Below are positions 1 through 8,884 of a stretch of 64,000 bases of DNA, piece after piece. The translations under genes were made by a program, and so were the position numbers. The notes beneath the pieces were generated by a model. That model saw only the letters and a list, made by a program, of their open reading frames with translations. It was not told the origin of the DNA and made no database searches. Every line of letters begins with the position of its first letter. Positions within the stretch are counted from its first letter, which is position 1. The stretch is from NCBI GenBank assembly GCA_030425645.1, contig JAUHZK010000007.1:62001-126000 (forward strand), read 5' to 3'. The DNA comes from Gammaproteobacteria bacterium. GTDB taxonomy: Bacteria; Pseudomonadota; Gammaproteobacteria; JAPPPA01.

Positions 1-353
1 ATATCAACAAAGACATAGAACGTAGCCGCCACCATGACGCTAGGCGTTTCAAAACGCAGCCAAAAAACCACCAACAGCACCGCAATAATGGCTAACGTGC
101 TAAGAATCAGAGTAAAGCGCGGAATCCGCGTCACAATGGTCTGGTAAACCGGCACCAGCACCATTAACAGCAAGGCACTACCAATCCAAACATAGGGCAA
201 GATGGCACTAGAGGCCTCTTCCAAAATCATCGAGCGGCTTGCCGCCTTCACCATGTAATAAGCCATGATGATAAGCGCGAAATTAACGAACAACAGTGCC
301 GCTTTTAACCACGGCCTAGGCGTTAGTTGCAACGACTCATGATGCTCCGACAT
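1..353 (-). CDS. Npt1/Npt2-like nucleotide (ATP/ADP) transporter family protein, N-terminal part
   Basis: The reading frame starts at an ATG at 353 and runs leftwards out of the window without a stop, so only the first 117 or so residues are visible. They contain three strongly hydrophobic segments (about residues 17-35, 52-70 and 78-97). The first loop reads YYMVKAASRSMIL then ILPYVWIG, which resembles the start of the bacterial Npt1/Npt2 (ATP/ADP translocase-like, AAA family) carriers, where a Y-Y-x-x-K-x-x-R motif and a PY motif occur in the same places. The family moves nucleotides or related anions across the inner membrane; free-living bacteria carry uncharacterised members. The membrane-protein call is firm; the family rests on the N-terminus only. 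An alternative is a generic MFS carrier. Confidence 0.6.
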   Translation of the reverse strand, partial: MSEHHESLQLTPRPWLKAALLFVNFALIIMAYYMVKAASRSMILEEASSAILPYVWIGSALLLMVLVPVYQTIVTRIPRFTLILSTLAIIAVLLVVFWLRFETPSVMVAATFYVFVD

Positions 354-396
354 TGTGTTCACTTACCCCTTTGCACAACCGAATCCCTAGCTGCAC

Positions 397-1686
397 TTAC
401 GGCCTGTTCTGCAAGGCCTGATTTCTTTTTTCTACCAGTGCATGAATACGTTTTGCCAAAGTTTGGTGACTGACCGCGGCATTTTTTTTCAGCACATTGG
501 ATAACACTACCACTGCATAACGCAGTTGCGGGTTTATTGCGGGATATTCCACTACCGCCACAGATGCCAGAATATTGATGCGATTGCCCTGATACTTGTC
601 GCATTCAAAGCCCGGCTCCGGCTCGCAGCCATACAAGGAACCGGATTTAAAATAAACCGCGGCATCATTCAACACTGGGTGCGAAGCGTAACGAATTCGC
701 TTCTGGGTTAGATATAACAAGCGCTTCAATTCCAAGCTACTCCACGCGTCCACCAAACGCCCGGTTTCCATCGCATACAACAAACGTATGAGCTCTCGTG
801 GTTGACCATAACTATGCGGCCCCCAAGCCTTGCGCTTGGCATTGCGAGTGAAATATTTACCCTGGCGTAGATGTTTAATATCCAGCTGGTTCGCCAACAA
901 ACCTCGCTCTAGCATCGCTACCGTCACCTCACCTTCAGCGCGGTAAGGGGTCTGCTCCAGCCAAGCTTGATGCTCTGACGGCAAGCGCGGGTACTCATCA
1001 CCAAACTGACGCATTAAGGTCGCCTGCTGCATCACCATACTGGCAGCACCATTGGAACTAGCTGAGGTCATCCAGTCTAAAAACTCCCACAAGCTACCGC
1101 GATCTCCCTCAACCAAGCGCCGGTAGCTCAAGCGCCGATTAGTCACATCAAAAATCGGCACCTTGTGCTGGTCGTAAACAGAATACGTGTCGGCCACCAC
1201 TTCGGTATTACGTAGTAGATTTTTACGGGCCTCAATATCCTCTGGATAGATTTCAGACAACTGCTGCAAAAGTCCCACCACTGCCACCAACTTACCCACG
1301 CTACCAATATTGTGTTGATAGTCGCCTCGATGCTCAGCATAAACAGGCTGCGCGGGGTTGCTAAAATCAAGCAAAGCAATGCCGTAACGCGAACGCTCTT
1401 CGTCCGCCACCGCTGCCGTTAGAGCGCTAGACAGCTCAGCATTCCGGGTCGGTAACTGGATACGTCCGACGGCATCCATCTCTACTGCCGGATACGTCAG
1501 CTTAATTTGTGCCTGACCCAATTGGGCACCCGCGGGTAACTGGCGGCCATTTATTTCACCCAGTTGCGCCAGACGATAAAATTCCAATCGCGCAATACCG
1601 GTTTCCGGGTAGGCATCAATTGGATAGGCATAGGCAGACGCTACCGCGCTTATCAGCAAACCTAAGACGCAAGCCTGCCTAATCAT
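397..1686 (-). CDS. Exported serine hydrolase of the class A beta-lactamase/penicillin-binding fold
   Basis: A 429-residue protein with a probable signal peptide (residues 1-20, ending in AYA). The three catalytic motifs of the serine beta-lactamase/DD-peptidase fold are visible in order: S-V-G-K at 129-132 (SxxK), S-S-N at 210-212 (SxN) and K-S-G at 347-349 (KTG box). It should therefore be an acyl-serine hydrolase acting in the periplasm. The overall sequence does not look like a classical antibiotic-inactivating enzyme, and a peptidoglycan or esterase role is equally possible. Its start overlaps the end of the upstream dikinase-like gene by 8 nt, so the two are translationally coupled and probably work together. 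The substrate is unknown. Confidence 0.7.
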   Translation of the reverse strand: MIRQACVLGLLISAVASAYAYPIDAYPETGIARLEFYRLAQLGEINGRQLPAGAQLGQAQIKLTYPAVEMDAVGRIQLPTRNAELSSALTAAVADEERSRYGIALLDFSNPAQPVYAEHRGDYQHNIGSVGKLVAVVGLLQQLSEIYPEDIEARKNLLRNTEVVADTYSVYDQHKVPIFDVTNRRLSYRRLVEGDRGSLWEFLDWMTSASSNGAASMVMQQATLMRQFGDEYPRLPSEHQAWLEQTPYRAEGEVTVAMLERGLLANQLDIKHLRQGKYFTRNAKRKAWGPHSYGQPRELIRLLYAMETGRLVDAWSSLELKRLLYLTQKRIRYASHPVLNDAAVYFKSGSLYGCEPEPGFECDKYQGNRINILASVAVVEYPAINPQLRYAVVVLSNVLKKNAAVSHQTLAKRIHALVEKRNQALQNRP

Positions 1687-4660
1687 GATTTACCCCGAGC
1701 AGTAGTGGCCGCTGCATATCAATCTCAAACTCGCTGCTAGCAGTAAGTGCCTCATCTAGGCTATTCAATAGCCGATTGCGGTTAGCTCGTTTACTTTCCA
1801 CCAACGGGCGAATTTGAAATAACCATAGCTGGCCGTCGGCAAAACCAAACTCCACATCAGCCACCGCCGCGCCACCCACCTCCGGCGACGCGAACTCCGC
1901 CATCCGCCGAGGAATGGAGATAGCCAACTGTTTCAACTGCTCCACTTCGGCTTGATTCAAGAGTGGCTGCCCCGGCCACTCAGTAGCCACTAAAGACGAG
2001 CCTCCATGCTCAAGCAGCAGCCGCTGTTCTAGCGCAGTGGCTGTAGAAGAACGACGCCACTGACCTTCAACGAGAGGAATATGCAGGGTCTCCGCGAGCT
2101 GACCGGCAACACCACCACCAACGCCCTCATTGGTAACCACCGTGATCACATCCCGGCTACCGGAATAAATATCTTTGGTCACCATTACACCGGATTTTTG
2201 CGCCGCAACACTTTTGTGCAACAACACTGAGGCATAAACATGTTCGGGACGATCCATTAACGACTGACGCCAAGCAAAAGCCCGTTCACTGAATGGTGAG
2301 GCCCAGACTCGCCGCACCGCCTGTAAAGTTTTTTCGAAACCCACCACATGCGGCACGGTTAAATTCAAACCAGCACCGGAAAAATTCGGCAGATCTTCTA
2401 CATTGGTATCGCTACGTACAAACACCCCGTAACTACCGTCCTCGCCAAACTCAGCCTGCATAGCAAGTTTTAACCGCTGCACAAAACCGTCAGGCAACGG
2501 CACCGTTAAAAACCACTGGCGTACCGTTTGCAGCAACTGCTTTAATTCGGCCTGATATTGCTCCGGTGCTTTTTCTTTGAGCGTTGCCAACTCTTGGTAA
2601 CGACCACGTAGCCAGTCGTACATTGGCGGGCCATTCGCCTGTAGGGGTTGCTGTAGCAATTGCTTATATAGGCCAAAGGGAATACTTAGACCCGCCGACA
2701 CTTGCCCGGGAAACTGCTGCATTAACTCCCCCAGCTTGGCCGCTTTAGGGCCCACCACCCGGCCAGAATGGTCGGCCCTTAAGGACCTCAGGGGTAATAT
2801 CTGTTTTTGCTCCAACTCAAGCTTGTCCAAATCGATGACTAAGCGGTCGGGCTTGTCATCTCGCCGCCGCGTAAACACCTCATCCCAGGCGGAATCATTT
2901 TGCTGTAGCTGCACAACGCCCGCGGGGCTAGCCGCCATAACCACTTGGGTGCCAAGCTGCTTTTTCAAAGCGGGCAAATATTGTGAAGCCACCACTACAT
3001 TGGGTATGCCCAAGTTACGAGCTAGCAGCTGTACATGAGATAAGGCATTACCTTCGGAACGCGTAATAAGGCCGGCTACCGGCGGCAATTCGGTGAGGGT
3101 TTCTGGCACCACATAAATACCGCCAGGATCATAATCCGCCGGTAAACCGTCTCCCGTCACTTGGTAGAGCACTCCCCTAGCCAAGCCCGGGTTTAAACGG
3201 CGCAGCCCACCACCCACAGATTGACCGAACAACTCATGCCGAACACCGGCCAAGGCGTTCGCATCAAGCATTAGGCGATTGTGCAGCTCTGCAAAAAACA
3301 ACAACAAACTGCCACGCATCCGGTCGGTTGCAAACTGCCTCACCTTCGGCTCAAGCACGGCAAACTTGTCTACTGCCGCTGAAAAATGCATTTGCAGCCG
3401 CTGACCTGCCCATGCGGGTACCAAACCTAGACGATTTAACTCGGCCCTATACAAACCCAGCGGCAACTGTTTGGGAGCAAGCTGAGTAAATACATATCGC
3501 AGCTCCTCAAGTTCGGACTGATTCACAAAACCTGTGCCATACAAGGCCTGCGCCGAGGCCTTTAGCCAAGACAACTGCTCGTGCCGAGTCGGGTTTTGCT
3601 GATCTAGCAACTGCTGCCCAGCGACAAACGCTAAACGTTCCAAATCAATACTGGCATCTAGCAAGGCCAGTCGCGTACCGGCATTGGGTTCCTGATTAAG
3701 ATGTTGACGAATCACCGCCAAAGCCTGACTAGCAGACTGGAACTGCGCGAGCCGCGTGCTATTTTCAGACAACGCTCTCGCAAGATTTTCTAGTGCCGAC
3801 CGCATCGCCTTAGAGCGGCTAACCGCGACGGCGCGCCCAAGCAACTCAGCAACGCCGCCAGCATGATAGGCGGCATCGATAGCCGTGGCTAAGCGTTCAT
3901 ATTCTTCCGCTAGGCTGTCGTCAAACAAACTCGGTCTTTCTAGCTGGGCCGCGTACTCTCTAACTAGCTCAGCATCTGCGGCATCCGGGCGACCATGAAT
4001 TTTGGCGCGGATCGCGTCAAACCCGGCATCTTTTTCATTCAGGCTAGTAGCAAGGTCGCGAATCGTGTTCAACGACATGAACGCACCGTGATGAGTGACC
4101 AAACGCACCGCCTCGCGCAGCAACAACCAACGTTGTGCGAGCCAAGCCTCTTCTCCCGCTAGAGCCTCTAATATCTGTTGACCAAAATACTGCTCATTTT
4201 CTAGCTGTACTGCACCGCCATAAAACTGCGCTTTCCGGAAAATCCACCCATTGTCATAACCAACCAAAAAGTTTTCCAGAATCAGAGCTTTCAATAGCGG
4301 AGTGCCCGCATCACGGGCCAAGACATCATCCGGCCGCAAACGCACTAGCAAGTTAGCTATGGGGTACCCCGCCGAACGAATCGCCTCTGTTTTAGCGCTG
4401 TATTGCCCATGCTGAAAGCCACCACCGAATTCCCGGCAGGCGTATGGTTCAGGCGGCAGCACTTGGCCGTCGTTACAAAACCAACGAATGCGTTGAAACG
4501 GCCCACGCGACCGTTGCTTCATTTCTTGAACCCAAGCCTGCATTTGTGACGGCGTCGGTTCCTTGGCAACGGCAGCGACGCTGAAGCTAGACCATAAAAC
4601 CGCTAGAAACCCCACCGCGGCCATCATGACGTTATGTTTTCTAATTAGATTGCTGTGCAT
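1679..4660 (-). CDS. Signal-peptide-bearing PEP/pyruvate-dikinase-like protein with the glucan-dikinase domain order
   Basis: A 993-residue protein. Residues 1-31 look like a signal peptide (basic start, hydrophobic core, AVA). Residues 32-490 are a mostly helical region I do not recognise. A phosphohistidine swivelling domain follows, with S-H-V-Q-L-L-A-R-N at 541-549 (H542 is the predicted phospho-acceptor). A PPDK-type ATP-grasp domain comes last, with G-P-K-A-A-K-L-G-E-L at 637-646 and V-R-S-D-T-N-V-E-D-L-P-N at 748-759. In PEP synthase the ATP-grasp domain comes first; swivel-then-ATP-grasp is the order of alpha-glucan water dikinases, whose His motif (LSHVSVRARN) is also closer. No PEP-binding barrel is visible. 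Phosphorylation of a glycan or cell-wall component is inference. An ATP-dependent enzyme behind a signal peptide is unexpected. Confidence 0.7.
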   Translation of the reverse strand: MHSNLIRKHNVMMAAVGFLAVLWSSFSVAAVAKEPTPSQMQAWVQEMKQRSRGPFQRIRWFCNDGQVLPPEPYACREFGGGFQHGQYSAKTEAIRSAGYPIANLLVRLRPDDVLARDAGTPLLKALILENFLVGYDNGWIFRKAQFYGGAVQLENEQYFGQQILEALAGEEAWLAQRWLLLREAVRLVTHHGAFMSLNTIRDLATSLNEKDAGFDAIRAKIHGRPDAADAELVREYAAQLERPSLFDDSLAEEYERLATAIDAAYHAGGVAELLGRAVAVSRSKAMRSALENLARALSENSTRLAQFQSASQALAVIRQHLNQEPNAGTRLALLDASIDLERLAFVAGQQLLDQQNPTRHEQLSWLKASAQALYGTGFVNQSELEELRYVFTQLAPKQLPLGLYRAELNRLGLVPAWAGQRLQMHFSAAVDKFAVLEPKVRQFATDRMRGSLLLFFAELHNRLMLDANALAGVRHELFGQSVGGGLRRLNPGLARGVLYQVTGDGLPADYDPGGIYVVPETLTELPPVAGLITRSEGNALSHVQLLARNLGIPNVVVASQYLPALKKQLGTQVVMAASPAGVVQLQQNDSAWDEVFTRRRDDKPDRLVIDLDKLELEQKQILPLRSLRADHSGRVVGPKAAKLGELMQQFPGQVSAGLSIPFGLYKQLLQQPLQANGPPMYDWLRGRYQELATLKEKAPEQYQAELKQLLQTVRQWFLTVPLPDGFVQRLKLAMQAEFGEDGSYGVFVRSDTNVEDLPNFSGAGLNLTVPHVVGFEKTLQAVRRVWASPFSERAFAWRQSLMDRPEHVYASVLLHKSVAAQKSGVMVTKDIYSGSRDVITVVTNEGVGGGVAGQLAETLHIPLVEGQWRRSSTATALEQRLLLEHGGSSLVATEWPGQPLLNQAEVEQLKQLAISIPRRMAEFASPEVGGAAVADVEFGFADGQLWLFQIRPLVESKRANRNRLLNSLDEALTASSEFEIDMQRPLLLGVNHD

Positions 4661-4750
4661 TTATATTTCTTTGCTATTGCGCAGAATTCACCCCGCATAT
4701 AGGTATACGTACATTAGCTAGAAAAAGCCAGTTAGCGCTGGCGGCAGAAA

Positions 4751-4777
4751 CAAAAAAGCCCCGCATTAGCGGGGCTT
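4751..4777 (-). terminator. Rho-independent terminator of the ART-like gene
   Basis: A 9-bp perfect stem (AAGCCCCGC at 4756-4764 with GCGGGGCTT at 4769-4777, loop ATTA) is followed on the minus strand by a run of six T (4752-4757). It lies just downstream of the gene ending at 4803. Confidence 0.85.
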
Positions 4778-4802
4778 CTTAGTCAGATATTGGGGCTGGC
4801 AG

Positions 4803-5366
4803 CTAGGCTGTTACCGGCACTAGCTGAGCAGCGTCAATATCTTCATCGAGATAGGCCATACCCAACACACTTAGGTATTCCATACGCTGGGCCTTCATCA
4901 AATCAATTTCGGGCACGCCGGCATTGTTCTCTTCATACACACGCGCCAGATAGACCATAAAGCGCTCGCCCTCATGCAACAGCAATAGGCTAGCGGCACC
5001 TACATCGGGTTTGACCTTGGCGTTTTGTTCTTCTGGCAACGTCACTGCCAATACCACCGGCTTGTCTTCACTACCCAAACGCAGTTTGCGCTCACTCACT
5101 TTCTGCTCGGCCCAGTAGTAAGCCAGCTCTTTGCTTGGGGTTAAGAAAACCGGCTCTACCGACTCTTCAAACTCATGTTGAATGGTCGCCATAGTTTTCT
5201 TCAAAGCCTCTTTTATGGCTTTGTCGCCAGAGCGTTTTAGGCCATTGGCTTGAATAGACTCCAACAGCTCCGACGAGGTGCCGTGGTACCAAACATTACT
5301 GGTGGTAAAACCCTGCTCGGTGAGTAGGTCTTTGGCGTCTTTTAGATAATTAGGAGTAGCAGACAT
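4803..5366 (-). CDS. Small ADP-ribosyltransferase/KptA-like fold protein
   Basis: I place the start at the ATG at 5366 rather than an in-frame TTG nine bases upstream, giving 187 residues; no clear ribosome-binding site decides it. Residues 24-43 read N-V-W-Y-H-G-T-S-S-E-L-L-E-S-I-Q-A-N-G-L, the HGT-plus-GL pattern that opens NAD-binding ADP-ribosyltransferase and RNA 2'-phosphotransferase domains. Residues 71-86 (EPVFLTPSKELAYYWA) fit the following strand-helix unit and PVVLAVTL the next strand. No signal peptide or toxin delivery domain is seen, and no partner antitoxin, so it is not obviously a toxin. It is a monocistronic gene between isocitrate lyase and the dikinase pair, with its own terminator. 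The fold is suggested by pattern only. Confidence 0.55.
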   Translation of the reverse strand: MSATPNYLKDAKDLLTEQGFTTSNVWYHGTSSELLESIQANGLKRSGDKAIKEALKKTMATIQHEFEESVEPVFLTPSKELAYYWAEQKVSERKLRLGSEDKPVVLAVTLPEEQNAKVKPDVGAASLLLLHEGERFMVYLARVYEENNAGVPEIDLMKAQRMEYLSVLGMAYLDEDIDAAQLVPVTA

Positions 5367-5410
5367 AATCAGCAACCGTCATATTCAAAATCAATAAAGT
5401 GCGTTTAAGA

Positions 5411-5483
5411 AAAAAGGCGACGCCTTGTAGCAAGGGGCCGCCTTCTTTCTTAAAAGCAGCCTTGGCTCGCAAGTAGCCAAGGC
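5411..5483 (-). terminator. Tandem terminators downstream of isocitrate lyase
   Basis: Two hairpins follow the aceA stop codon on the minus strand. The first has a perfect 9-bp stem (5459-5467 with 5475-5483) followed by TTTTA; the second pairs 5414-5419 with 5439-5444, extends inwards, and is followed by TTTTT (5411-5415). Tandem terminators fit a highly expressed gene. Confidence 0.75.
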
Positions 5484-5502
5484 GCTTTAGTACTAGCTAA
5501 GA

Positions 5503-7104
5503 CTAGTTGAACTGGTTAGAGGTGTTTTTCGCACCACCAGCTTTCAGAGCACGGTCACCAGCAAAGTATTCTTTGTGGTCGTCGCCCATGTCTGAACCGG
5601 CCATGTTTTGGTGCTTAACGCAAGCGATACCTTGACGGATCTCTTTACGCTGAACGCCTTCAACATAACCCAACATGCCAGCGTCACCGAAGTACTCTTT
5701 AGACAAGTTATCAACTGACAGAGCAGTAGTGTGATAAGTCGGTAGAGTAATCAAGTGGTGGAACACGTTCGCTTCGCGAGCAGTGTCAGCTTGGAAGGTA
5801 CGTACGCGAGCGTCAGCGGCAGCAGATAGCTCAGAGTCGTCGTACTCAGCAGACATTAGGTTGTCGCGGTCGTAAGCAGAAACGTCTTTACCTTCAGCAG
5901 CCCATGCATCGTAAGTTTGCTGGCGGAAGTTCAAAGTCCAGTTGAACGAAGGAGAGTTGTTGTAAACCAACTTCGCATCTGGGTGTACTTTACGAACTTC
6001 GTCCATCATGCCCTTAATTTCGTGCACGGTAGGAACAGCAGTTTCGATCCATAGCAAGTCAGCGCCAGCGTTGATTGCTTCGATGCAGTCAAATACGCAA
6101 CGCTCATGGCCAGTACCTTGACGGAACTGGTATAGACCTGAAGGTAGACGCTTAGGACGAACAAGCTTGCCGTTACGGCTGATAAGCACGTCGCCTTCAG
6201 CAGTATCTTCTGGAGATACTTCTTCAACGTCTAGGTAAGAGTTGTATACGTCGCCTTGGTCGCCTGGCTCGTTAACCACAGCGATTTCTTTAGTCAGGCC
6301 AGCGCCTTCAGAGTCAGTACGCGCAACGATAATACCGTTGTCGATACCTAGCTCTAGGAAAGCGTAACGTAGTGCACGTAGCTTGCCGTGGAAGTCAGCG
6401 TGAGGAACGGTAACTTTACCGTCTTGGTGACCACACTGCTTCTCGTCAGCAACCTGGTTTTCGATCTGAAGGGCACAAGCACCAGCTTCGATCATTTGCT
6501 TAGCCATCAAGTAGGTAGCTTCAGCGTTACCAAAACCAGCGTCGATATCAGCAACGATAGGCACAACGTGCGTTTCGTGGTTGTCGATAGCGTCTAGGAT
6601 TTCAGCTTCTTTAGCAGAATCACCAGCTTCGCGAGCTTTATCTAGCTCACGGAATAGGCCACCAAGCTCACGAGCGTCAGCTTGACGTAGGAAGGTGTAA
6701 AGCTCTTCTACAAGGCCAGCAACCGCAGTCTTCTCGTGCATAGACTGGTCAGGAAGAGGACCGAAGTCAGAACGTAGAGCAGCAACCATCCAACCTGAAA
6801 GGTATAGGTATTTACGCTCGGTAGTACCGAAGTGCTTCTTAATAGAGATCAGTTTTTGCTGACCTACAAAACCGTGCCAGCAGCCTAGAGACTGGGTGTA
6901 CTTGGTTTTGTCTTTGTCGAACTCAGCCATATCACGACGCATGATGTCGGCTGTGTACTGGGCAATTTCTAGACCAGTTTTGAATTTGTTCTGAGCGCGC
7001 ATGCGAGCAGCAGATTCTGGGTTAATCTCATCCCAAGGGCTGCCAGCGGCTTTCTTTACCGCTTCCAAAGAAGCGATGTCGTCACTGTACTGTGTCATGG
7101 TCAA
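5503..7104 (-). CDS. aceA: Isocitrate lyase
   Basis: A 533-residue protein that cleaves isocitrate to glyoxylate and succinate, the first step of the glyoxylate bypass for growth on acetate and fatty acids. The catalytic motif appears as K-Q-C-G-H at 223-227 (C224 is the active-site base) and the metal-binding V-A-D-I-D-A-G-F-G-N at 184-193. The length matches the long isocitrate lyase class of pseudomonads and relatives, not the 430-residue E. coli type. Codon use is strongly biased (GTA/GCT/CGT-rich), unlike its neighbours, which suggests high expression. It is monocistronic, with tandem terminators behind it and a divergent LysR regulator in front. FadE at 44.1 kb would feed the same pathway. 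Confidence 0.96.
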   Translation of the reverse strand: MTMTQYSDDIASLEAVKKAAGSPWDEINPESAARMRAQNKFKTGLEIAQYTADIMRRDMAEFDKDKTKYTQSLGCWHGFVGQQKLISIKKHFGTTERKYLYLSGWMVAALRSDFGPLPDQSMHEKTAVAGLVEELYTFLRQADARELGGLFRELDKAREAGDSAKEAEILDAIDNHETHVVPIVADIDAGFGNAEATYLMAKQMIEAGACALQIENQVADEKQCGHQDGKVTVPHADFHGKLRALRYAFLELGIDNGIIVARTDSEGAGLTKEIAVVNEPGDQGDVYNSYLDVEEVSPEDTAEGDVLISRNGKLVRPKRLPSGLYQFRQGTGHERCVFDCIEAINAGADLLWIETAVPTVHEIKGMMDEVRKVHPDAKLVYNNSPSFNWTLNFRQQTYDAWAAEGKDVSAYDRDNLMSAEYDDSELSAAADARVRTFQADTAREANVFHHLITLPTYHTTALSVDNLSKEYFGDAGMLGYVEGVQRKEIRQGIACVKHQNMAGSDMGDDHKEYFAGDRALKAGGAKNTSNQFN

Positions 7105-7228
7105 ATCCTATTTATTGATAGAAACACAAGAGATTCCAAAGCCTCGGATTTGCATCACACAGACCATTGGAGTGGCGCGTATTCTAGTCACTCGAATAAA
7201 ATAAATCTAATAAATACCTATTATGTTC

Positions 7229-7249
7229 ATTATCCATTTAATGAATAAT
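7229..7249. promoter_or_regulatory. Candidate operator between aceA and the divergent LysR gene
   Basis: A 21-bp interrupted palindrome: ATTATCCATT at 7229-7238, one base, then AATGAATAAT at 7240-7249, with one mismatch across 10-bp arms. It contains the T-N11-A style symmetry of LysR-type operators and sits 32 bp before the LysR start codon, in the 177-bp divergent promoter region. Binding by that regulator is inferred. Confidence 0.45.
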
Positions 7250-7281
7250 AGTCATCTACAGCAATCAACGGCGCCCGCGCT

Positions 7282-8220
7282 ATGAACCTGAAAAACATCG
7301 ACCTCAACCTGCTGGTCTATCTAGACGCCCTACTCGCCAGCCGCAACGTCACCCAAGCGGCCGAGAGTTTAGGCATTAGCCAACCCGCCATGAGCAATGG
7401 TTTACGCCGCCTGCGCGAGCTATTTTCAGACCCCATTCTGATCCGCACCAAAGACGGCATGAGCCCCACCGAACGCGCCGAAGAACTACAACCACTGGTA
7501 CGTAATATCGTCGCCTCCATTGAACTCGCGGTAGAACCCGACAAAGGCTTTGACCCCGCCGTTGCCGACCGCGTATTCCGCCTCTGCGTTAGCGACTACA
7601 GCGAATGCACCCTGATGCCGCCTCTACTGCAACGCATGCAAAGCATCGCCCCCAATATCACCCTCGATATTCTCACGCCCAGTGACGTTAGCTATAAAGA
7701 CGTAGAAGGCGGCAATGTAGACCTAGTAATCAACCGCTTTGACGACCTGCCGCAATCCTTCCACCAACGCATCATCTGGCGCGACGGCTTCTCCTGCATG
7801 CTTAGCCCCAACAATCCCATTCGGGAAAACTTCAATCTTGATAGCTATTTAGAATCCAGCCACGTCTGGGTGAGTAAAACCGGTATGGGTATCGGCGTTG
7901 GCGTTGAGCCCGACCAAGTCCAGCAACTCGGCTGGGTAGACGACGCCCTTAATCGCTTAGGGAAAAAACGCCGAATCCGACTCTACACCCGCCACTACCA
8001 AGCCGCCATGCAGCTGGCCGAAATGCACGACTTGGTGATCACCATCCCCAGCAAATCCGCCATGCTGCAAAAAGACAACCCCAACGTCATCATCCTGCCA
8101 CCACCGTTTGAAATACCAGAAATCGAGTTAAAAATGGCTTGGAGTTCTTTGCAACATCACAATCCGGCCAACCAATGGCTACGCGGTTTGATTGCTGAAG
8201 TGGCGGCGGAGCTGGACTAG
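7282..8220 (+). CDS. LysR-type transcriptional regulator, divergent from aceA
   Basis: A 312-residue protein with an N-terminal winged helix-turn-helix (about residues 4-63; the recognition-helix region reads N-V-T-Q-A-A-E-S-L-G-I-S-Q-P-A-M-S) and a periplasmic-binding-protein-like effector domain (about 90-300). It is transcribed away from isocitrate lyase across a shared 177-bp region with a near-perfect palindrome. LysR proteins commonly control the divergent neighbour, so regulation of the glyoxylate bypass is a reasonable inference, but the effector cannot be read from the sequence. RluE follows 43 bp downstream on the same strand and may be partly cotranscribed. Confidence 0.85.
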   Translation: MNLKNIDLNLLVYLDALLASRNVTQAAESLGISQPAMSNGLRRLRELFSDPILIRTKDGMSPTERAEELQPLVRNIVASIELAVEPDKGFDPAVADRVFRLCVSDYSECTLMPPLLQRMQSIAPNITLDILTPSDVSYKDVEGGNVDLVINRFDDLPQSFHQRIIWRDGFSCMLSPNNPIRENFNLDSYLESSHVWVSKTGMGIGVGVEPDQVQQLGWVDDALNRLGKKRRIRLYTRHYQAAMQLAEMHDLVITIPSKSAMLQKDNPNVIILPPPFEIPEIELKMAWSSLQHHNPANQWLRGLIAEVAAELD

Positions 8221-8263
8221 GCACTGCATCCATTAGAATTTTAAATTTGACTTGAGCTAACTC

Positions 8264-8884
8264 ATGCCCAATCGCCCAGCAAACTCCTTTAGGAACCGAC
8301 GCGCACAGCGCCAGCAAAACAAACCGCGACGGCCTGGTCCGGCGGAAACCGTACTGGTGGCGTTAAACAAACCCTACGATGTGCTGTGCCAATTTAGTGA
8401 CGACGGCAGCGGGCGAGATAACTTGAGCAAATACGTGGAGATTCCCGATATCTATCCGGCAGGTCGACTTGATCGCGATAGCGAGGGTTTGTTGTTATTG
8501 ACCAATAACGGTCAACTACAGGCTCAAATCAGCTCACCGAAATTCAAACAACCGAAAACCTATTGGGCGCAGGTGGAAGGCATTCCAGATGAAGCAGCGT
8601 TAAAAGCCTTACGTGAAGGCGTGGAGCTAAACGACGGCCTTACCCGCCCGGCTAAAGTACGGCTAATAGACGAACCCGCCAACCTCTGGCAGCGCAAGCC
8701 GCCCGTGCGGGAACGAAAAAGCATTCCCGACTGCTGGTTGGAGCTAACCATTACGGAAGGTAAAAACCGCCAAGTGCGCCGTATGACGGCAGCGGTTGGG
8801 CACCCCACGCTACGGCTGATTCGCGCCGCGATTGGGGATTACCGGCTGGATACGCTCCAGCCGGGTGAGCATAAAGTCTTATAG
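8264..8884 (+). CDS. rluE: 23S rRNA pseudouridine synthase RluE
   Basis: A 206-residue RsuA/RluB/E/F-family protein. The catalytic motif [11 protein letters not shown] lies at 67-77, with the nucleophile D70, and the K-N-R-Q-V-R-R-M motif of the family is near residue 170. The short basic N-terminus without an S4 domain and the [10 protein letters not shown] form fit RluE, which modifies U2457 in 23S rRNA, rather than RluB/RluF. It reads as stand-alone housekeeping; its last 6 bases overlap the convergent rraA stop. Confidence 0.9.
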   Translation: MPNRPANSFRNRRAQRQQNKPRRPGPAETVLVALNKPYDVLCQFSDDGSGRDNLSKYVEIPDIYPAGRLDRDSEGLLLLTNNGQLQAQISSPKFKQPKTYWAQVEGIPDEAALKALREGVELNDGLTRPAKVRLIDEPANLWQRKPPVRERKSIPDCWLELTITEGKNRQVRRMTAAVGHPTLRLIRAAIGDYRLDTLQPGEHKVL

